Positions 16,401-21,943 of a stretch of DNA of 64,000 bases are shown one piece after another. Made by a program: the position numbers and the translations under genes. The stretch spans positions 60,801-124,800 of the forward strand of contig CAMLLG010000001.1 of the NCBI GenBank assembly GCA_946480825.1, in the 5' to 3' direction. This DNA is from an uncultured Lysobacteraceae bacterium. GTDB taxonomy: Bacteria; Pseudomonadota; Gammaproteobacteria; Xanthomonadales; Xanthomonadaceae. Below the pieces are notes generated by a model. It ran no database searches. It was not told where the DNA came from and saw only the letters and a program-made list of their open reading frames with translations. Position 1 is the first letter of the stretch. Each line of letters starts with the position of its first letter.

Positions 16401-18041
16401 ATCGGTCTTGAGATCGAAATCGACCTGGCCGGCGGCGAGGTTCATCGGGTTGAAGCCGGCCGCTTCCAGCGCGCGCCAGCGCGGCGTGGCGGAGATATCG
16501 GCCGTGATCTCGGCGGTGACCGCCGGCGCGACTGCCGCTGCGGGCGCCGCGGCTGTCGCCTGGACCGGTGCCGGCGCCGCGAGCGGCAGGTCGACCGGCT
16601 CGTCGATCTGGTTGGTCGACGGGTCGGCGATCATCAGGATGATGTCGAGCACGTTGTCGGCGCGGCCGGCGTCGACCGCGCGGCACAGGAAGATGTCCTT
16701 GCTTTCGGGGCGGAACTTGTTCTTGAACTGCAGATTGCCCGCATCGTTGAAGATGTTCTGCTGGCGCAGGTCTTCGAGGATGCTCTCGATCGCGGGGTCC
16801 GCGTCGGGCGAATCGCCGAGCTTGCAACCGTAGGTGCCGCCGAGACTGAAGACCTGGCAGCCTTCGTCGCGCAGGGTCTGGATGATGTTGACGATGGCGA
16901 ATTCGAGGCCGCCGAGCGGCATGTCCGGCCCGTAGAACTCGAGATCCATCAGGTATCCGGCGCCGGCCGCCATCGGCGACACCAGGATCGCGTTCTGCAG
17001 CACGTCGTCGATGTAGGTGAGGAACACCCGATGTTCGCGATCCAGGGTGCCGGCGAGGATCTCGTCCTTCACGACGTGGATCAGCGGATTGACCATCGTG
17101 CGCGAGGCGCACCACTGGTCGATGATCGCGGCGATCGCTTCGGCGGTCTTCGGATCGCTGCCGCAGTGATATTCCACGGTGCGGCAGGCGCCGGTGTTGG
17201 AGAACTTGGAGACCAGATAGCGCAGGCGGCGCATCTTCTGGCCTTCGAGCGTGAACGACGGCAGATCGAGCACGCGCTGCATCACGCCGAACGGCGTCGC
17301 GGAGAAGGTCTTGCCGCACAGCGGCGGCAGGCGGTCTTCGACGAAGAGGTTGAACTGCAGACCGTTCGCGTCGCAATAGCGGTACAGCTCCTCGGCCAGC
17401 GGCAGGAAATCCGCTTCGGGGCCGGTGTAGCCGTAGGCGAGCAGGATGCCCTTGCCCTTGCCGCAGTTGAAATAACCGCGCTGCGCTTCGCCGAAGAACA
17501 GCAGCGGCGCGATCGTCGCGGTGCCGCGGGAGACCGAGGATTCGTTCTTGTACTGGTGGAAAATCTCGAGCCGGCGCTGTTTCAGCTGCGGATAACGGTC
17601 GAGATGGCGGATCGCGACCAGCGGCGGCGCGCGCTCGACGACGGCGACCGGGGCGACCGCCACCGGAGCGATCGGCGCGGCCGGTGCCGCGACGACGGCA
17701 GGCGCGGGCGTTGGTGCGACCGCCGCAGGCGCGGCGACCGCCGATGCGGCAGGCGCTTGCACGGCGCCGTCGCCGAATTTGCGCATCAACGTGTCCGCGT
17801 GTTTCTTGACGAAATATCGGGCCAGATCGCGGACGTTGAAATTCTCGAACAGCAGCGTCTTCGGCAGCGTGCCGAAATCCTGTTCGAGACGTTTGAGGAT
17901 CTTGAGAACGAGAAACGAATTGACGCCGAGCTCGCCGAACGGCGTTTCGGCATCGAAGACGAGCGCCGCATCGGCCGCTTCGCAGATCAGCGACTTCAGG
18001 TAGTTCTCGGTGCGCTCTTGCAGAGTGTCGTGGTCCATCAT
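7407..18041 (-). CDS. PKS protein E: ACP-DUF2156-lyase / KS-DH-KR-ACP / KS-psiDH
   Basis: A 3544-aa multimodular PKS. Order: ACP with Ser42 in GVNSF; Ala/Pro linker (91-140); DUF2156/LPG-synthase-like domain (about 140-480); PLP lyase (about 525-915, Lys749); KS1 (about 998-1430, TACSAS); DH (1612-1900, HLVSDIPTLP with Asp for the motif Gly, DSSFQ); KR (Rossmann near 2167, SSLAALAGNAGQSDY, Asp in VLRD); ACP (2447-2530, GFDSI); KS2 (2594-3030, TACSSS, ECHGTGT); a degenerate DH without HxxxGxxxxP (3212-3487); and a helical C-terminal tail that looks like a docking element. The first ACP completes the module whose KS ends protein D. KS2 has no ACP after it. The ATG at 18041 (or 18038) has AAGGA about 11 bases upstream. 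A likely promoter lies at 18099-18127. Confidence 0.95.
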   Translation of the reverse strand: MMDHDTLQERTENYLKSLICEAADAALVFDAETPFGELGVNSFLVLKILKRLEQDFGTLPKTLLFENFNVRDLARYFVKKHADTLMRKFGDGAVQAPAASAVAAPAAVAPTPAPAVVAAPAAPIAPVAVAPVAVVERAPPLVAIRHLDRYPQLKQRRLEIFHQYKNESSVSRGTATIAPLLFFGEAQRGYFNCGKGKGILLAYGYTGPEADFLPLAEELYRYCDANGLQFNLFVEDRLPPLCGKTFSATPFGVMQRVLDLPSFTLEGQKMRRLRYLVSKFSNTGACRTVEYHCGSDPKTAEAIAAIIDQWCASRTMVNPLIHVVKDEILAGTLDREHRVFLTYIDDVLQNAILVSPMAAGAGYLMDLEFYGPDMPLGGLEFAIVNIIQTLRDEGCQVFSLGGTYGCKLGDSPDADPAIESILEDLRQQNIFNDAGNLQFKNKFRPESKDIFLCRAVDAGRADNVLDIILMIADPSTNQIDEPVDLPLAAPAPVQATAAAPAAAVAPAVTAEITADISATPRWRALEAAGFNPMNLAAGQVDFDLKTDSWAQLTLPAIDRQMATLFAQIQRPVDVNASLRRIFPFAHFTLTASGRAAEDLFCQAWDRKGRVPQNILFPSTIYHQIDKGFSPREMPAAAVFDLQADTPFKGDLDLTALQAEIAAYGADIGYVCIELTDNAAGGGAVSLAHLGQVKALLAPQRIPLVLDATRVLENALVVIEHDPEWREAPLWQVAEALLSQADAVVASLAKDFCVNKGGLIATNDQALHDRLQALQQRGGTALDVIDRKCIAASMQNRAFIEAQVRRRIEAVRALGQRLAGQGLPVVRPSLAHCVLIDVKRIPEFRDLAAPVASFTAWLYLATGIRAGAHSVGMQQNSSLNQLVRLAIPVGLKPDEVKTLGDRLIAAFANKVNLPDLVAADGVGDLNARHALARLLAPTAVDAAAAGVDHASRPQASTQASTAQPAATPPTADVANAANAAAPSPGTAHRSAENTPAAERMDIAIVGMAARLPKARNAEELWANLTQGRDCITEIPQSRYDRRRNRDALGRYRGGFIDDLDRFDSLFFNISPREAETLDPQERLFLEVSWEALEDAGYYPEAFQSEELGARQIGVYVGAVWAMYQMVGAEERLAGNKVVANSFLWSIANRVSYFMNFTGPSIAVDTACSASLTAIHLACDAIQRGECAAALVGGVNLDVHQCKQEITVAGGLLSEDGLCRAFGRGASGYVPGEGVGALLLKPLAQARRDRDNIYAVIKGSAISHGGRNSGFSVPNSKAQCDVVTTALKKADVDARSIGYIEAHGTGTELGDPIEISGLNQAFERYDVPQHSCAIGSIKTNIGHLEAAAGIAGVCKTLLQMRHRTLVPSLHSADLNEFIDFAHSPFVVHQALSPWQPKTVDGVVYPLRAGISSFGAGGSNAHVILEAVDADADAGAEGREPRIFPLSARNEEQLRQAAERLKAFVETHRDDVAPPRLDDIAFTLQLGRKSFDHRVAIIAGSREQLLDRLQAFLTNARDEHILVGHVKNAEGITKLLNRKEKDAFIDLLAQSRDPQKLAQLWIDGLVSDWQGMQAQSMQERGLGRRISLPSYPFADKRHWLEPADGASMLIGASSTAALHPLIDTNESTFERQLFRKVFTDREFFIYDHLVSDIPTLPGVAYLDFARKAGEIAAGRKVRRIRNILWVSPLTVQNGVPNEVFIELKPAGDTVMFEVFSEREGGGKQLYCQGKLQYATAQEEAAEDEFVDLEAIRGRCEKVTDAERAYPQFRTLGLGLGPTFQGLQEVYRNPQASFEVLGALKIPALDAVRFDEFVLHPSLVDSSFQAAMGARLADTGGEMFVPYSLGEVEIVHPLTPVCYSYVTDANDARKSSNVSKMNVLIVDEHGKVLVRVRDSVGVPLLDVHEKPGQGGAAKAPAAGDGSAFSTLYYGTEWQSSAIEPVSAGPAPAQTILLFVPDAVGDAAYRAQLAASGDTASRVIAIQPGEGFARVDDDHYRVDGGRREDFEALLSALRDTGGSPLQVCFAWSALPMAKHDADGTALTEAQRTTRALDLGVRAFLHLCQAIIAQKREADVRLNYVYFSDSNEPQPYNEAIQGFVTILRAESPKLACKVIEFQQPEPTFDASVVASLAREFGQDTKALAVRYVDGRRYLRRIEACPTPDDGTFTATPIRHRGAYVITGGAGGLGLIFAEHLAKAFQARLVLSGRSALKSDIEATLETLRAAGAEIEYVQADVSVREDVERLVGTCRERYGAVHGIIHSAGVLRDAYIRNKTWEDMAAVFAPKVLGAVLLDEATRGDALDFFVMFSSLAALAGNAGQSDYSFANHYMDAFAAQRNARARDGVRHGKTLSINWSIWAEGGMRLDEQTALFFERNLGIKALERDIGVQAFMLGLQTELSHLAVMQGVREKIERAWGIGVPEVAAPVAAAPAAQAGATPAAGAPAAAAGGGDDLTLAVQDALSRIVMDFLKIDADDIDLDAILLDLGFDSIGLTSFSNLVNEKYGLDITPVTFFEYPNIREIAKHLAQDHRDNILRVHGQSAQAPAASAAPRADAAAAPEQAAIGFKKKLDIVEAPLSAAAADGAGGGGSFAPQRRFVERPIAIVGMSGVMPQADDVDEYWEKLRNAENNMVTLIPPDRWDWEAYYGDPMAEKNKTLSKWGGFMREVDKFDPLFWGISPREAEMMDPQQRIFLESVWGAVEDSGHKVSDLAGTKTGLFVGAATRDYIDMMVMNHAELDGYSASGTSHAILVNRVSFLLDIHGPSAPLDTACSSSLVALHRAIESIHTGSSDMAIVGGVQVMLTPAGHISFGAAGMLADDGKCKTFDARANGYVRGEGSGAIFIRPLEDAIADGDHIYAVIKSTAENHGGKATMLTAPNPNAQADLLVEAYEKAEIDPRSVGYLECHGTGTGLGDPIEIQAMKKAFSDLYRKHQLPPPTKPHIGLTSAKTNIGHLETAAGIAGILKVLLSIKHKQIPALLHFEKLNPYINLDNTPFYPVAKTQDWEPALDDQGRPYPRRAGISSFGFGGANVHIVLEEYLDAQVRSQERPRGPHLIVLSAKNADRLRANAGRLAAYLAKHVDDELADDLADIAYTLQIGRDAMPERMGLVVESTRELIERLQAYVDGDAGKAGVKQASVRRKSDTKPTDADTIAQWLRERDLAALLDVWLKGQEPAWKTLYAGYAMRRCALPTYAFARERYWFSSDPEKVTAGTQAIMHPLLHRNVSVFGRQSFASDCAVLEKSLRGTALRSDAGLPDLLPVDMVRLAVRESLGDDGRTARIELRSLAWTGEPATPGGTVSANLYATGRSGFDFDVSVAGADGESVLCEGSGDYEAGEDPGRIEVAQLRTLFCGEVHDAANFYGAMVDAGMVRDRLPDGVVACHRGERQQLLEFRLPPAPEGTGEASDALDTFALLSLSHLAALDHLAGDGVPPSATTLLALERIAFAPVGAREGMIWVRSARGGRHDGRVAIDIDVIDAEGRVLIKIKGLTIGCPSTPDAARTHDEEFASMLESLYAPGRPPASDAMAQRMAGLQFEDALDAIYETGAT
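15297..16469 (-). other. PLP-dependent beta-eliminating lyase (SH-like) domain in PKS E
   Basis: Residues about 525-915 of protein E resemble the tryptophanase/tyrosine phenol-lyase family (fold-type I PLP enzymes). The Asp expected to bind the pyridine nitrogen is Asp706 in LDATRVLENA, matching DATRCVENAYF of tyrosine phenol-lyase. The Schiff-base Lys is Lys749 in SLAKDFCVNKGG, matching the SGKKD...NIGG segment. Arg883 in VRLAIP matches the substrate-carboxylate region VRLTIP. The family cleaves C-C or C-S bonds at the beta carbon of amino acids. A cysteine-adduct C-S lyase as in leinamycin SH domains is the most likely role inside a PKS, by inference. Confidence 0.8.
16602..17624 (-). other. 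DUF2156 / LPG-synthase C-terminal-like domain in PKS E
   Basis: Residues about 140-480 of protein E lack PKS motifs. They resemble the C-terminal domain of phosphatidylglycerol lysyltransferase (tandem GNAT fold): an IIDQWC segment, DLEFYGPDMPLGGLEFAI where the family has DLMRYRPDAPNG-like text, and VFSLGGTYG near the end. In MprF-type enzymes this fold transfers an amino acid from aminoacyl-tRNA to a lipid. In the PKS its position between the ACP and the PLP lyase matches the DUF of a DUF-SH didomain. Whether it moves an amino acid or another acyl group is unknown. Family assignment is by eye. Confidence 0.65.
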
Positions 18042-18098
18042 CGTTCAGCAGTCCTTGCGATCCATTCGTGGTGCCGGAAGCTTCCTGCACCGCCGTCA

Positions 18099-18127
18099 AT
18101 CATAGTGATTCGATGTTCCTGTAACAA
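18099..18127 (-). promoter_or_regulatory. Strong sigma70-like promoter upstream of PKS gene E
   Basis: On the minus strand TTGTTA (18127-18122) and TATGAT (18104-18099) are separated by exactly 17 bp, near-consensus for sigma70. It lies in the most AT-rich patch of the window, about 58 bp before the start of PKS gene E and downstream of a terminator-like hairpin. It would start a transcript for PKS E and probably the ligase cassette, independent of the accessory operon. Confidence 0.6.
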
Positions 18128-18180
18128 CTTGTTGGGCGATAATGCGATGTCATTCACAATATTCGCGGCTGAATGGATGT

Positions 18181-18202
18181 AAAAACCGCCGCCCGTTGCG
18201 GC
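18181..18202 (-). terminator. Probable intrinsic terminator after the accessory operon
   Basis: Reading the minus strand, a 5-bp GCCGC/GCGGC stem (18202-18198 and 18192-18188, 5-nt loop) is followed by GG and then TTTTT (18185-18181). It lies about 40 bp after the stop of the MDR reductase gene and before the promoter of PKS gene E. The short stem makes it weak, but its placement is right. Confidence 0.45.
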
Positions 18203-18242
18203 CGGCCCGCGAGGCCCCCAACCCGTGCTGCCGGAGCCGGGG

Positions 18243-19235
18243 TCAAATCGTGATGACAACTTTGCCGCATGCATGACCTTTCTCCAGATAACGGATGGCA
18301 TCGGCGACGTCCGCGAGAGGGTAACGTCGGCCGATGACAGGACGTAACGCGCCTTGGGCGAGCAGGCCGGCGAGCGTCGCCAGATCCTCCGCCGTGGACG
18401 TTTTCGACACCATGACCCAATGTCGTCCGCGGTCGACGAGCGGCATCGCAAGCACGTTCAGCGCGGGCCGCAGCGGGCCGAAGAGCGCGCTGGACTCGAC
18501 CGCGCCGACCCAGACGAACCGGCCTTCGGGCGCGAGCGCGCGCCCGCAGCGCTTCGCGCTGTGGTTGCTGACCAGATCGATGATGACGTCGTAGCGGATG
18601 TCTTCCGCGGTGAAGTCCTGTCGCCGGTAATCGATGACGCGATCGGCGCCCAGATCGCGCACGAGCGCCGCCTTCTCTTCGCTGCACACGGCGGTGACCG
18701 TCGCGCCGGAATGCTTCGCGAACTGCACCGCATGCACGCCGACGCCGCCGCCCGCGCCGTTGATCAGGACGCGCTGCCCGGCGCGCACCTGACCGTATTC
18801 GCGGACCGCGTACAGCGCCGTGCATCCGGCCACCGGCAGGGTGGCCGCTTCGTCGAAGGACACGCCGGCCGGCATGCCGGCCGCGTGCGCCGCGGGAACG
18901 CAGACATATTCGGCGAAGGTGCGGGTGCGGCCCGAGAACAGGTCGGTCATCGCGCCGAAGACTTCGTCGCCGGGGCGGAACGCGGTCACGCCGTCGCCGA
19001 TCGCATCGACCACGCCCGCGAAATCGAGCCCGAGCCCATGGTTCTTCGGACGCGGCAGCCCGGCGCGCAGCCGCAGCATGTACGGCTGGCCGCGCAGCAC
19101 ATAACTGTCGGCGGGATTGACCGAGGCCGCGCGCACGCGGATGCGCAGTTCGCCCGGCCCCGGTTCCGGAGTGTCCACATCCTCCACGCGCAGGCCGTCG
19201 GGCGGCCCGTATCGTCGATAGACGGCGGCCTTCAT
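18243..19235 (-). CDS. MDR-family NAD(P)H quinone/enoyl reductase
   Basis: A 330-aa medium-chain dehydrogenase/reductase of the zinc-free quinone-oxidoreductase type. It has the N-terminal substrate fold (VNPADSYVLRG), GLDFAGVV, the nucleotide loop NGAGGGVG and a C-terminal segment ending ACGKVVITI. Such enzymes reduce C=C bonds of enones or quinones with NADPH. Its start overlaps the thioesterase stop by four bases (ATGA), so it is the last gene of the accessory operon. No ER domain is present in any PKS protein in the window, so it could act in trans as an enoyl reductase or in tailoring. Most trans-acting ERs of trans-AT systems are FMN enzymes of another family, so this is only a candidate. 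Confidence 0.85.
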   Translation of the reverse strand: MKAAVYRRYGPPDGLRVEDVDTPEPGPGELRIRVRAASVNPADSYVLRGQPYMLRLRAGLPRPKNHGLGLDFAGVVDAIGDGVTAFRPGDEVFGAMTDLFSGRTRTFAEYVCVPAAHAAGMPAGVSFDEAATLPVAGCTALYAVREYGQVRAGQRVLINGAGGGVGVHAVQFAKHSGATVTAVCSEEKAALVRDLGADRVIDYRRQDFTAEDIRYDVIIDLVSNHSAKRCGRALAPEGRFVWVGAVESSALFGPLRPALNVLAMPLVDRGRHWVMVSKTSTAEDLATLAGLLAQGALRPVIGRRYPLADVADAIRYLEKGHACGKVVITI

Positions 19236-19657
19236 ACGCCGCCCCGGACATCGGTTTCGATCCTGACGATCGTGCCCTGCGCGACCGCGACCAGCATCGG
19301 TTCATCGGTGCGCGCGACATAGACCTTGCACTCGCACACCGCCTGCCGCAGCGAGAACGCCAGCACCGACGATTTCGCGATCAGTCTCTCGCCGATGCTC
19401 GGCATCACGTAGTTGATCTTGAACTCGGAGGTCACGCAGTTGCCGAGCACGGTCGCGCCGGCGAAGGTCAGACAGTTGTCGGCGAGATAGCTCACGACTC
19501 CGCCGTGGACGAAGCCGTAGCTCTGCTTGAAATCCTCGCGGATCCGCAGCGACAGCTCGGCATAGCCTTCCGAAAGCTCGCACAGTTCGGTGCCCAGCAG
19601 CCGGCTGAATGGCTGCGAGACGAGCACCTGCTGACCTTTTTCGAAAAATCCATCCAC
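19232..19657 (-). CDS. PaaI-type hotdog thioesterase
   Basis: A 141-aa single-hotdog protein of the PaaI/acyl-CoA thioesterase family. The signature HGGVVSYLAD gives His51-Gly-Gly and Asp60 on the central helix, where the family's catalytic acid lies. No ATG is available near the domain start. The GTG at 19657 has AGGAAGG upstream and lies 23 bp after the preceding stop codon. It may clear stalled or mis-primed acyl groups from carrier proteins. Because no thioesterase domain is seen in the PKS proteins, it could also help release the product, but type II editing is the more usual role. Confidence 0.85.
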   Translation of the reverse strand: MDGFFEKGQQVLVSQPFSRLLGTELCELSEGYAELSLRIREDFKQSYGFVHGGVVSYLADNCLTFAGATVLGNCVTSEFKINYVMPSIGERLIAKSSVLAFSLRQAVCECKVYVARTDEPMLVAVAQGTIVRIETDVRGGV

Positions 19658-19680
19658 CTGTCTCGTTTCCTTCCTATGGA

Positions 19681-20667
19681 TCAATGGCAATGACGATCGT
19701 TCAGACCGAGTCGCCCCAGCGCCCTGGTGTAGGTCTGCAGATCCCGGCCCATCGGATTGACCACATCGCCGAAGGTCGAGGCGCTGCCCTCGGGCAGCAG
19801 ATATTTGACGAACGTCGCCAGCGTCCCGCTGGGGCCAACATCCATGAAATGGAAGTCGCCCCGGCCGAGCAGGCCGCGGATCGTCGCGTCGAACGCGACC
19901 GGTTGGCGGAACGTGGACCACAACCGCTGCGGCCAGGCATCGACATCGCTGTCGCGGTCGTACACCGCGCCGTCGCGACAGGAGACGAACGGGAGGCGCA
20001 GCGGTTCGAAGTCGAGCTTCCGCGCCATCGCCACCATCCGCGATTCCAGCGGCTGCTGCATCTCGGTGTGAAAGCCGTACTTGACCGCCAGGACCTGATT
20101 CGCCACGCCGTCGCCCGACAGGACTTCGCGCAGCGTCCGGATCGACGCAGGCGGCCCGGTGACGACCATGTGCCGGTCGAAGTTGCGCGCGGTGACCCAG
20201 CAGCGTTCGAGCCGATCGGCGTAGCGGCGCTCGAGATCGGGCACGTCGATCACCGCCAGCATGGTCGCGGGCGGGCTTTCCGCTTCGATCAGCTTCGCGT
20301 ACTCGATCGCGAACGTCAGGCCCTGCTCCAGCGTCAGCGCGCCGCCGACGGTCGCCGCGGCCAGCTCGCCGAGGCTGTAGCCGAGCACGTACGCCGGCTG
20401 TGCGCCGGCCTCCATCAGCACGCGCGAGAGGCTGTACTCGAAGGCGATCAGCGCCGGATTGGTGTGCAGCAGACGATCGAACGACCGGCTCTTGTCGCCA
20501 TCGCGGTACAGCACGTCGCACAGCGAGCTTCCGATCAGCGGCTGCGCGATTTCGTCGCAATAGTCCATCCACATCCGGAAACGCGGATGCCGGTCGTAAA
20601 GCTCCCGTCCCATCTGGTGGTACTGGGAGCTCTGGCCGGAAAACATGAAGACGACAGGAAGGCCCAT
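19681..20667 (-). CDS. AT-like acyl hydrolase (proofreading, PedC type)
   Basis: A 328-aa acyltransferase-fold protein with the serine motif GYSLGE (Ser98) and the catalytic His200 in YGFH. The Arg that holds the malonyl carboxylate in true malonyltransferases (Arg112 in the neighbouring AT) is Tyr here (Tyr123 in IEYAK). That loss is typical of the acyl-hydrolase group of trans-AT clusters, which removes stalled acyl chains from ACPs. It lies 6 bp after the malonyltransferase gene and should be translationally coupled. Family role is known; its assignment here rests on the missing Arg. Confidence 0.88.
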   Translation of the reverse strand: MGLPVVFMFSGQSSQYHQMGRELYDRHPRFRMWMDYCDEIAQPLIGSSLCDVLYRDGDKSRSFDRLLHTNPALIAFEYSLSRVLMEAGAQPAYVLGYSLGELAAATVGGALTLEQGLTFAIEYAKLIEAESPPATMLAVIDVPDLERRYADRLERCWVTARNFDRHMVVTGPPASIRTLREVLSGDGVANQVLAVKYGFHTEMQQPLESRMVAMARKLDFEPLRLPFVSCRDGAVYDRDSDVDAWPQRLWSTFRQPVAFDATIRGLLGRGDFHFMDVGPSGTLATFVKYLLPEGSASTFGDVVNPMGRDLQTYTRALGRLGLNDRHCH

Positions 20668-20673
20668 GCGCGA

Positions 20674-21885
20674 TCAGGCCACCGAAAGTTCGTCGAGATC
20701 GAAATAACCGTTGAAGCCTTCCATGTACACCGCCGCGCGGTGGCCGAACAGCACGATGGCCGGCGTGCGGGTGGTCAGCGCGTCGTGATCCGCGACCCGC
20801 GACTTGACCTTGGTGCCGACGGGATGATGACTGTTCCACTCGGCGACCTTGCGTTCGGCGATCGCGAAACGGTCGGCGACGGCGGCCGCGACATCGGTGG
20901 TCGCAGCAGCGGCAGGCGCGACATCGGCGGCTTTCGCGGCCGGCGCGGCGGCGGGCACTTCGTTCTTCGCGGGCGCCGCGACGGATGCAGCCGCGACGGG
21001 CGCCGGTGCGGGCGGCGCTTTCTCGGCGGCGGCCTTGGCGGCGAGCTGCTTGATCTTGAGGATCATCTTCGCCAGTACGTCGCCGTGCCCGATCTCGACG
21101 AATTCCATGTCGGCGGACAGCGACATCAGATGATGGATCGTGTCGCTCCACAGCACCGAGCTGTGGATCTGCTTCGCCAGATACTCGGCGACGGCGTTGT
21201 TCGGATACGGCTTCGCGGTGAGGTTGGCGATCACCGGAATCTTCGGCTTCGAGAACTTGCGCTTCTTCAGGAAGGCTTCGAACTTCTGCGCCGACGGGAT
21301 CATCAGCCGAGAATGGAAGGCGCCGCTGGTGTTGAGCGGGACGAACATCACCCGGTCGAACTGGAAGGCGTCCTGGCAGGCGGCGATATCGGCTGCCGGA
21401 CCGGAAATCACGATCTGCACCGGCGTGTTGTAGTTGGCGATGTCGACCTTGCCGAAACCCTTCTCCTTCAGCACCGCCGCGATCTGTTCGCGGGTGGCGT
21501 TGACGATGGCGGCCATCGCGCCGTCGGTGGCCTGACTCATGAGTTCGCCGCGCTTCTTGACCAGCTTGAGCCCGGTCTCGAAGTCGAAACACTCGGCCGC
21601 CAGCAGCGCGTTGTATTCGCCCAGACTGTGGCCGATCACGTAATCCGGCGTCTCGCCGCCGTCCTTGATCCGCTTGTAGTACGACAGCGCATTGACCACA
21701 TACAGCGCGGGCTGGGTGAACTGGGTCTTGTTGAGCTCGCGGCCCGGATCCTCCAGGCACAGCGTCTTGATGGAATAGCCCAGCACTTCGTCGGCCTTCG
21801 CCGTCAGCTCCGGAAACTCGTCGAACAGGCTGCCGCCCATTCCGCGCGCCTGCGAACCCTGCCCCGGAAACATGTAGGTCTTCAT
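20674..21885 (-). CDS. Trans-acting malonyl-CoA:ACP acyltransferase
   Basis: A 403-aa enzyme that should load malonyl units onto all ACPs of the cluster, none of which has a cis-AT in this window. It has the N-terminal PGQGSQ, GHSLGE (Ser87), the malonate-binding Arg112 in KKRGELM and His191 in GAFH. After the AT fold an Ala/Pro-rich linker leads to a C-terminal domain of about 60 aa (WNSHHPVGTKV to GYFDLDEL), a tail often found on trans-ATs whose function is not settled. AGGAG lies eight bases before the start. It sits in the HMGS cassette operon with the acyl hydrolase. Confidence 0.93.
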   Translation of the reverse strand: MKTYMFPGQGSQARGMGGSLFDEFPELTAKADEVLGYSIKTLCLEDPGRELNKTQFTQPALYVVNALSYYKRIKDGGETPDYVIGHSLGEYNALLAAECFDFETGLKLVKKRGELMSQATDGAMAAIVNATREQIAAVLKEKGFGKVDIANYNTPVQIVISGPAADIAACQDAFQFDRVMFVPLNTSGAFHSRLMIPSAQKFEAFLKKRKFSKPKIPVIANLTAKPYPNNAVAEYLAKQIHSSVLWSDTIHHLMSLSADMEFVEIGHGDVLAKMILKIKQLAAKAAAEKAPPAPAPVAAASVAAPAKNEVPAAAPAAKAADVAPAAAATTDVAAAVADRFAIAERKVAEWNSHHPVGTKVKSRVADHDALTTRTPAIVLFGHRAAVYMEGFNGYFDLDELSVA

Positions 21886-21943
21886 CGAATTCTCCTGAAT
21901 GGAACGTGTGTATTGCGAATCCCGTCGGTCGGTCGCGGCGCGG

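Noticed and set aside
15297..16469. Aminotransferase domain as in other PKS/NRPS hybrids
   Set aside because: The PLP-binding text (DATRVLEN, SLAKDFCVNKGG, RLAIP) follows the tryptophanase/tyrosine phenol-lyase family, not class III aminotransferases.
16602..17624. Starter-type GNAT decarboxylase domain as in curacin
   Set aside because: The segment looks like DUF2156/LPG synthase and is mid-line behind an ACP that receives a chain from protein D, not a loading module.
7296..18182. Plus-strand open frame of about 11 kb
   Set aside because: It is antisense to PKS E, where motif-perfect KS, KR and ACP domains prove the minus strand codes.
19658..21760. N-terminal extension of the thioesterase frame across the two AT genes
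   Set aside because: The in-frame text upstream of 19657 is out-of-frame AT sequence. The hotdog domain begins right after the GTG with a good ribosome binding site.
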